NCBI GenBank assembly: GCA_964600165.1
Contig: CAZRIP010000091.1
Span: 1-16,264, forward strand
Source: CAZRIP01 sp964600165
Lineage (GTDB): Bacteria; Elusimicrobiota; Elusimicrobia; UBA1565; UBA9628
Length of the DNA: 16,264 nucleotides
Direction: 5' to 3'
Below the pieces are notes generated by a model. It was not told the DNA's origin, ran no database searches, and saw nothing but the letters and a program-made list of their open reading frames with translations. The first letter of the stretch is position 1, and each line of letters starts with the position of its first letter. A program made the position numbers and the translations under genes. Below, one piece after another: positions 1 to 4,629 of this stretch.

Positions 1-327
1 CCAGCGCCAGCGCCCGAGCGCGTCGCGCAAGCGGTAATTCTGGCGGCCGCGCGCGCGCTCGCGGCGCGGGCGCTCGGCTTCCCGGACCGCGCGCCAGCGG
101 TCGTCGGGGTGCAGCGACGACAGCCAGAGCTTCGTGTCCTCGACCCACAGCCGCCGCGGATAGCCGAGCATCGAGTCGACGCCCGCGCTCACGAACGCGA
201 AGGCGCCTTGCAAATGGGGCGACTCGTAGACGACGAGCGGCAGCCGGTCCGCCAAGTGGCGGGCCTGCTCGTCGAGCGCGGGCGCAGCCGCGGCCCGCGG
301 ACGATGACGCCGGGACGGAGAGGGCAT
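1..327 (-). CDS. PAS-domain signalling protein, N-terminal part (runs off the window)
   Basis: Only the first 109 residues are visible. After a short Arg/Ala-rich start comes a PAS_3-type fold. The segment FVSAGVDSMLGYPRRLW (about 45-61) matches the PAS helix and 'xxLGY' turn, SLHPDDRW (71-78) is the typical 'HPDDR' stretch, and NYRLRDALGRWRW (97-109) is the PAC-like strand pair. PAS domains of this type sense small ligands, redox state or protein partners and usually precede a histidine kinase, GGDEF or EAL output domain; the output here is outside the window. The ATG at 325-327 was chosen because a perfect TATAAT lies just upstream. The gene follows the histidine kinase at 396-1778 on the same strand after a 68-base gap, so it may act in the same pathway, possibly with its own promoter. 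The PAS assignment is firm; the full function is unknown. Confidence 0.8.
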   Translation of the reverse strand, partial: MPSPSRRHRPRAAAAPALDEQARHLADRLPLVVYESPHLQGAFAFVSAGVDSMLGYPRRLWVEDTKLWLSSLHPDDRWRAVREAERPRRERARGRQNYRLRDALGRWRW

Positions 328-336
328 GCGCCGAAG

Positions 337-342
337 ATTATA
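337..342 (-). promoter_or_regulatory. -10 box (TATAAT) before the PAS gene
   Basis: The minus strand reads TATAAT at 342-337, nine bases before the ATG at 327-325. No convincing -35 hexamer lies 16-18 bases upstream. If used, transcription would begin only a few bases before the start codon, giving a leaderless or nearly leaderless mRNA. It would let the PAS gene be transcribed separately from the upstream kinase. Confidence 0.4.
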
Positions 343-395
343 CGGCCTCGGGTTGAAGCCCAGGATCCCTTCGTGTAAAGGTTGCCTGACGCGGC

Positions 396-1778
396 TCAGG
401 CGGGGGGAAGGCTCACGCGGAACGTCGAGCCTTCGCCCTCGACGCTGCGCACCGAGACGCGGCCGCCGTTGGCCTCGACGAGGCCGCGCACGATCGAGAG
501 CCCGAGACCCGTCCCTTTGAGGCGGCGGCCGTGAACGCCGCGGAAGAAGCGGTCGAAGACGCGCGCCTGCGCCTCCTCGGGGATGCCGATGCCGGTGTCG
601 GCGACGGAGACGACGACGGCGTCCTTCTCTCGCGCGCAGGTGACGTCGACGCGTCCGCCGCGGCGGTTGTACTTGATCGCGTTGCCGAGAAGATTCTCGA
701 GGATGTGCGGCACGTCCGCGGGATCGGCCAGCGCGCGCAGATCGCCGTCGACGGATACCGCGACGGTCACGCCGGCTTTCCTCGCCGCGGCGCGGACCAT
801 CGAGGCCGCGGCGCGCGCGGCCTTCGACACGTCGATCGGCTCCGAGTTGCGCCGTCCCGAGCGCGCGTCGGCGACGCCGACGAGGCTCTCGACCGTCGTC
901 ATCAGCCTCTTGGCGTTGCGTTCGATGACGCCGAGAAACTCTCGATTCTTGGCGGGATCCTTCACGCCGGCCTTGAGCGTCTCCAAATAGCCCAGGATCG
1001 AGGCCAGCGGCGTGCGCAGCTCGTGGGAGACCATCGCGACGAACTCGTCCTGGCGCTGGCGGGAGTCGGACGACAGCGACGAAGCCTCGGTGCGCTCGCT
1101 CAGCGTGGCCGCGGCTCGGCTGAGAAGGAGCTGGAGCTCGCGCGAGGCGAAGCGCGCGGGCGGCCGGCGGAAGAGCGCCGTCGAGCGCCCAAGCCGCTCG
1201 AAGCGCTCGAGCTCCTCGCCGCTCGCGCTCGAGGAGAGCAGAAGAAGCCCTCCCGGCTTGAGCGCGTAAAAGAAAAGGCCGAGGGCGCGGCGGCGCGCCT
1301 CCTCGGTCCAGCGCGACATCGCAACGGGGCAGACGATGGCGTCGAGCCGCACGAACGGAAAATCCTCGGCGAGGTCGTGGACGGCGAAGACGCAGCGCCG
1401 GCGCAGCCCGCCGCCGACCTGGTAGCCCCCCGTCGTCTTATGGAAAAAACCGGACAGGCGGCCTCGCGAGATCTGCCTCGAGATCGCCCCGTCGTAGTGG
1501 CCGACGCGCGCCCGGCGCACGGCGTGCGCGTCGCGCGACGTGGCGAAGACCTTGATGGGGCGCTTCAAGGCGCTCGACAGCGCGATCGCCGCCGAGTAGG
1601 CGTCCTCGCCGATCGAGCCCGACGTCACCCAGATCCTGTACGCGTCGCCCGCGCCGGCGTCCGGAGGCGCCTGGGCGAGCGCTTTTGCCAGCGCGACGAG
1701 GCCGGCCTCGTCGCGGAAGAACCGGGGCACGGACGGCGGCAGACGCGGCGGCGGGTCCGAGGGGATAGGGGATTTCAC
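396..1778 (-). CDS. Histidine kinase with a degenerate CheR-like N-terminal domain
   Basis: 460 residues, no membrane segment, so a cytoplasmic kinase. Residues about 17-200 follow the CheR methyltransferase pattern: VPRFFRDEAGL (17-27), YRIWVTSGSIGEDAYS (47-62; compare CheR 'GCSTGEEPYS'), IKVFATSRD (75-83; compare 'FATDID'), ARVGHYDGAIS, FFHKTTGGYQV, VFAVHDL (130-136), LDAIVCP (145-151; compare 'FDLIFCRN') and LKPGGLLLL. Several SAM-site positions are changed. A HisKA domain follows, with SHELRTP (251-257, phospho-acceptor His252), then a HATPase domain with ENLLGNAIKYN (361-371), DTGIGIP (394-400) and GTGLGLSIV (422-430), all intact. The gene is divergent from the OmpR-type regulator at 1889, its likely partner. 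GTG at 1776-1778 is the first usable start; GTG at 1728-1730 is an alternative that keeps both domains. A TATAGT (1782-1777, minus) overlaps the upstream start, leaving it uncertain. Kinase assignment is firm; CheR relationship is by motif pattern. Confidence 0.9.
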   Translation of the reverse strand: MKSPIPSDPPPRLPPSVPRFFRDEAGLVALAKALAQAPPDAGAGDAYRIWVTSGSIGEDAYSAAIALSSALKRPIKVFATSRDAHAVRRARVGHYDGAISRQISRGRLSGFFHKTTGGYQVGGGLRRRCVFAVHDLAEDFPFVRLDAIVCPVAMSRWTEEARRRALGLFFYALKPGGLLLLSSSASGEELERFERLGRSTALFRRPPARFASRELQLLLSRAAATLSERTEASSLSSDSRQRQDEFVAMVSHELRTPLASILGYLETLKAGVKDPAKNREFLGVIERNAKRLMTTVESLVGVADARSGRRNSEPIDVSKAARAAASMVRAAARKAGVTVAVSVDGDLRALADPADVPHILENLLGNAIKYNRRGGRVDVTCAREKDAVVVSVADTGIGIPEEAQARVFDRFFRGVHGRRLKGTGLGLSIVRGLVEANGGRVSVRSVEGEGSTFRVSLPPA

Positions 1779-1797
1779 TATAAAAATTGAGATTCCC

Positions 1798-1835
1798 TGC
1801 TAGTCTAGCAATTATCACGGAGCCGTCAGTGTGAC
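1798..1835. promoter_or_regulatory. Two short perfect palindromes between divergent kinase and regulator genes
   Basis: TGCTAG-T-CTAGCA at 1798-1810 and GTCA-GTG-TGAC at 1825-1835 are both perfect inverted repeats, in an AT-richer stretch between the kinase start and the regulator promoter. They are placed where an operator could control both directions. OmpR-family proteins usually bind direct repeats, so these may belong to another regulator or be chance. Evidence is positional only. Confidence 0.25.
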
Positions 1836-1851
1836 ATTCTCGTGTCGTATA

Positions 1852-1880
1852 TTGTCATTTGAGCGTCAACGCGCTATACT
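1852..1880 (+). promoter_or_regulatory. Sigma-70-type promoter of the response regulator
   Basis: TTGTCA at 1852-1857 and TATACT at 1875-1880 are separated by exactly 17 bases. Both hexamers match the housekeeping consensus at five of six positions. The ATG at 1889 begins only eight bases after the -10 box, so the predicted transcription start is within about two bases of the start codon. This implies a leaderless message, consistent with the lack of a Shine-Dalgarno sequence. It also argues against the upstream in-frame TTG at 1859, which lies inside the promoter. Confidence 0.7.
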
Positions 1881-1888
1881 TATCGCCG

Positions 1889-2572
1889 ATGCGCGCCCAG
1901 ATCCTCGTGGTCGAAGACCAGTCCTCGACTTCGGACCTCATCGCCGAGGTCCTGAAGGAAGAGGGCTTCGAGGTCAAGGTCGCCGACTCGCTCGCGAAAG
2001 CGCGGCAGAACATCGCGCGCGCCGTGCCGGAGCTCGTCATCCTGGACCGCAACCTCCCGGACGGCGACGGCCTCGACCTCTGCAAGGAGCTGCGCGACGC
2101 CGAGAAGACGAAGACGATGCCGCTGCTTTTCCTGACGGCGAAGAAGGCCGTCGAGGAGCGCGTCTCCGGCCTCAAAACCGGGGCCGACGATTATCTCACC
2201 AAGCCCTTCAACACCGAGGAGCTCGTCGCGCGCGTCGAGGCGCTGCTGCGCCGCGTCGGCAAGAGCGACGAGCCGGAGCAGCAGGCCGCCGGCGACCTCA
2301 AGCTCGACCGCGACTCGCGGAAGGCTTTCCTTAAGAACAAGGAGATCCCGCTCTCGGCCAAGGAGTTCGACCTGCTCTGGTACCTGATGTACCGGCGCAA
2401 CCGCGTGCTCACCCGCGACTTCCTGCTGCAGCACGTCTGGGGCTACGAGTCCGGGCTCGACCTCACGACGAAAGTGGTAGACGTGACCTTATCTCATCTT
2501 CGAGATAAGCTCGGCCCCGCCGCCTCGATGATCGTCGCCGTCCGCGGCTTCGGCTACCGATTCGACGCTTGA
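1889..2572 (+). CDS. OmpR/PhoB-family response regulator
   Basis: 227 residues, normal length for the family. The receiver domain (1-122) has the acidic pair Glu9-Asp10, the phospho-acceptor Asp53 in ILDRNLPDGDG, Thr83 in FLTA and Lys105 in LTKPF, all expected positions. A short Glu/Gln linker leads to a winged-helix trans_reg_C domain (about 136-226) with LSAKEFDLLWYL (155-166), the recognition-helix region around TTKVVDVTLSHLRDKLG and the C-terminal hairpin VRGFGYRF. It is therefore a DNA-binding transcription factor activated by phosphorylation, most likely by the divergent kinase at 396-1778. The start at ATG 1889 was preferred over the in-frame TTG at 1859 because the promoter covers that TTG and receiver domains normally begin just before the first strand (here RAQILVVED). 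Its stop overlaps the next start (TTGA), so the hydrolase downstream is probably co-transcribed. Confidence 0.93.
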   Translation: MRAQILVVEDQSSTSDLIAEVLKEEGFEVKVADSLAKARQNIARAVPELVILDRNLPDGDGLDLCKELRDAEKTKTMPLLFLTAKKAVEERVSGLKTGADDYLTKPFNTEELVARVEALLRRVGKSDEPEQQAAGDLKLDRDSRKAFLKNKEIPLSAKEFDLLWYLMYRRNRVLTRDFLLQHVWGYESGLDLTTKVVDVTLSHLRDKLGPAASMIVAVRGFGYRFDA

Positions 2573-3705
2573 TCGCCGTCGCGCTCTGGCTGGCCGCCGC
2601 GCCCTGCCTCGCCGCCTCCAAGCCCAACGTCATCCTCATCTCGATCGACGACATGAGGAAAGACCGCCTGAGCGAAGAACTCGCCCCTAACCTGACTCGC
2701 CTGGCGTCGCAGGGAATCTCGTTCGAGCGGACCTACAGCGCGGCCACTTGGACGCTGCCGTCGCACGCGACGATGCTCACCGGACGCCTGCCTCATCACC
2801 ATGAGGCGATCGATTCCAACACGGGCGGCCTGCGCCCGATCCGCGCGGGAGAAACGACTCTCGCGACCTGGTTCAAGAAGGCCGGCTACCGCACGGCGGG
2901 CTTCTACAACGCGCCCTATCTCTCGCCGCAACTCGGCTTCTCGCGCGGGTTCGACGACTATCGGATGACCAACATGTTCGACGTGTTTTCCGACGCCGCT
3001 CGCTGGGCCTCGTCGGGCAAGGAGCCCTTCTTCCTCTTCGTCCATACCTACCGCGTCCACGCCTACCCGGGCGTGATCGACCCCGCGGCCCGCGTCGACG
3101 CCGCTTACTGCGCCGCCGGCGCGGCGCGCTATGACGACGCCGTGCGCGCCGTCGACCGGCAGATCGGCGACTTCCTCGAGAGCCTCGAGGGCGCCGGCGC
3201 GCTCCAAAACGCCGTCATCGCCGTCACGTCCGATCACGGCGAGGAGCTCTGCGACCAAGGGCGCGGCTTCGGCCACCAAAAGCGGCCCTACGAGGAGCAG
3301 ATCCACGTGCCGTTCATCCTGCGCGCGCCCGGCCAAAAGCCCAGGAAGGAGAGCGCGCTCGTCAGCGGCGCCGACGTCGCGCCGACGCTCGCGGCCGCGG
3401 CGGGCGCCCCGCTGCCGCAGCCCCTCGACGGCGTGTCCCGCCTCGACGCGGCCTGCGAGTCGAACGCGGCGGTGGTCATCGAGGCCAGCGATTGGGTGGC
3501 GATGAAGGACGCAGACGCCACGCTGGTCTTGGCGCTCAACGGCACCGAGAGCTCGCTGGGCGCCGCGAAGCCGCCGGCCGCGTGGAAGCCGCAGCTGCAG
3601 AAATACATGGACATCCTCCGAAATCTCCACGCTCCCGCGACCAACACGCCCGCCGCCGACGCGGAACTGCGCGGCAAGCTCAAAGCCGCCGGCTATTTAA
3701 AATAG
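2569..3705 (+). CDS. Exported sulfatase-like hydrolase with Thr at the nucleophile position
   Basis: 378 residues. An N-terminal signal peptide (hydrophobic 2-16, probable cleavage after CLAA at about 17) sends it to the periplasm. The rest is a sulfatase/alkaline-phosphatase-superfamily domain: metal ligands in LISIDDMR (23-30; Asp27, Asp28), the nucleophile motif TLPSHATMLTGRLP (62-75), SDHGEE (221-226; Asp222, His223) and GHQKRPYEEQIHVPFIL (235-251). Classic sulfatases carry Cys or Ser in (C/S)xPSR, which is converted to formylglycine; here the position is Thr62 and the Arg is His, so it cannot be a formylglycine sulfatase. A phosphoesterase or phosphotransferase using Thr is more likely; the substrate is unknown. 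The TTG start overlaps the regulator stop (TTGA) and is needed to keep the signal peptide. The TAG stop falls on the tip of the mobile element at 3703, so the original C-terminus may have differed slightly. Confidence 0.82.
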   Translation: MIAVALWLAAAPCLAASKPNVILISIDDMRKDRLSEELAPNLTRLASQGISFERTYSAATWTLPSHATMLTGRLPHHHEAIDSNTGGLRPIRAGETTLATWFKKAGYRTAGFYNAPYLSPQLGFSRGFDDYRMTNMFDVFSDAARWASSGKEPFFLFVHTYRVHAYPGVIDPAARVDAAYCAAGAARYDDAVRAVDRQIGDFLESLEGAGALQNAVIAVTSDHGEELCDQGRGFGHQKRPYEEQIHVPFILRAPGQKPRKESALVSGADVAPTLAAAAGAPLPQPLDGVSRLDAACESNAAVVIEASDWVAMKDADATLVLALNGTESSLGAAKPPAAWKPQLQKYMDILRNLHAPATNTPAADAELRGKLKAAGYLK

Positions 3706-3740
3706 GGTCAGACCCTCACAAACTTACAAACGCTTCAAAC
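3703..3740 (+). repeat. Left terminal inverted repeat of the RAYT element
   Basis: Begins TAGGGTCAGACCCTCAC and continues to TCAAAC at 3740. It is the reverse complement of 4592-4629 with one mismatch in 38 bases (position 3734); the outer 31 bases are identical. The embedded palindrome AGGGTCAGACCCT spans 3704-3716. The first three bases also form the TAG stop of the sulfatase-like gene. Confidence 0.92.
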
Positions 3741-3778
3741 CGAGGGAACTTTTTCGGGGGGTCAATCGTATCCGTTAT

Positions 3779-4597
3779 ATGGCCCGAAAACCCCGGATAC
3801 ACTTCGAAGGCGCGAATCACCATGTCTACTCGCGCGGCAACGGCGGGAAAGACATCTTCATTGACGACGAAGACAAGCGATTCTTTTTGACTCTGCTGAT
3901 AGATCTCAAGCAGCGTTTGGGACTCAAGTGCCACGCATGGTGCTTGATGACGAACCACTTCCATCTCTTGATCGAAGTCGGTAAAGTCGCCGCATCGCGG
4001 CTCATGCAGTCGGCCCTCAGCCGTTACGCTCAGCACTTCAACTACAAATACGAGACCTACGGCCACGTCTTTCAAGGACGCCCGGGGATGCTTCTTTGCC
4101 GTCGGGACAATTACTTCCGACAGTTGGTGCGCTACATTCACCTGAACCCTGTGGCGGCCGGTATCGTTAAGACCCCCGACGAATGGCCATGGTCGTCGCA
4201 CCGCTGCTTTGCCTGGGGCATCCCGGACCCTCTGATCGATCGAGACTCGACGCTCGGCTCGTTCGGGACTGATATTGACGCGGCGGCGGCGGAGTATCGG
4301 CGTTTTGTCGAAGCCGGTAAGCCTGGAGAGCTCGCGCCAATCCTCATCGAGTCGCCCGCATTGATCGAGTCCCCGACCGAGGTCGCCGACATCGACGACT
4401 TGGCACAGATTGTCGCGCGCGACAGTAAGATTACTCTCGGGCAACTCCGCAACTCGTCTCACGTTCGCGCGATCACGGCCGTGCGCCATGACTTCGTGAT
4501 CCGCGCTTGGCGGGCCGGCTTCGCGTCAGCCGAGATCGGTCGCTTTCTTGGGTGGGGGAATTCGGCCGTTGCTCAAGTTCTCAGACGGAAAGTTTGA
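3779..4597 (+). CDS. REP-associated tyrosine transposase (HUH/Y1, IS200-like fold)
   Basis: 272 residues. The Y1_Tnp domain spans about 1-130: the opening MARKPRIHFEGANHHVYSRGN is typical of this family; NHFHLLIE (59-66) holds the HUH metal-binding pair His60 and His62; YIHLNPVAAGIV (119-130) holds the probable catalytic Tyr119. The C-terminal part (about 204-270) resembles the DnaA domain IV helix-turn-helix seen in many longer RAYTs, with AEIGRFLGWGNSAVAQVLRR as the HTH. The enzyme cuts single-stranded DNA at hairpin-bearing ends through a 5'-phosphotyrosine link; RAYTs are known to process REP-type palindromes. No residue expected for activity is obviously missing. ATG 3779 gives the canonical N-terminus. 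The last codon and stop lie inside the right inverted repeat. Unlike many RAYTs, which are single-copy domesticated genes, this one has matched ends. Confidence 0.92.
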   Translation: MARKPRIHFEGANHHVYSRGNGGKDIFIDDEDKRFFLTLLIDLKQRLGLKCHAWCLMTNHFHLLIEVGKVAASRLMQSALSRYAQHFNYKYETYGHVFQGRPGMLLCRRDNYFRQLVRYIHLNPVAAGIVKTPDEWPWSSHRCFAWGIPDPLIDRDSTLGSFGTDIDAAAAEYRRFVEAGKPGELAPILIESPALIESPTEVADIDDLAQIVARDSKITLGQLRNSSHVRAITAVRHDFVIRAWRAGFASAEIGRFLGWGNSAVAQVLRRKV

Positions 4598-4629
4598 TGC
4601 GTTTGTAAGTTTGTGAGGGTCTGACCCTA
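4592..4629 (-). repeat. Right terminal inverted repeat of the RAYT element
   Basis: Reverse complement of 3703-3740 with one mismatch (position 4598). The palindrome AGGGTCTGACCCT lies at 4616-4628. Its inner end contains the final Val codon and stop of the transposase. Its outer three bases, CTA, read on the minus strand as the TAG stop of the MFS/spermidine-synthase-like gene. Confidence 0.92.

Larger units (their letters stand above)
3703..4629. mobile_element. Complete REP-associated tyrosine transposase (RAYT) element
   Basis: A 927-bp unit bounded by near-perfect inverted repeats contains a single transposase gene and little else. It lies exactly between two convergent genes and is visibly lower in GC, with codon use unlike that of its neighbours. 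Each tip carries the small palindrome AGGGTCAGACCCT, which could fold as a hairpin on single-stranded DNA, as expected for HUH/Y1 transposases. The outermost TA is present at both ends; it may be element sequence or a retained target dinucleotide. Near-identical ends and an intact gene suggest recent arrival or maintained activity. Confidence 0.85.

Noticed and set aside
531..1790. 419-residue plus-strand frame opposite the histidine kinase
   Set aside because: Compositional shadow; the kinase motifs on the other strand are intact.
1859..1888. In-frame TTG at 1859 as start of the response regulator
   Set aside because: It lies between the -35 and -10 boxes of the likely promoter and would add ten residues ahead of the normal receiver start.
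3704..3716. AGGGTCAGACCCT as a transcription terminator between the convergent genes
   Set aside because: The stem is very short and no T-run follows in either direction. It belongs to the mobile element tip.
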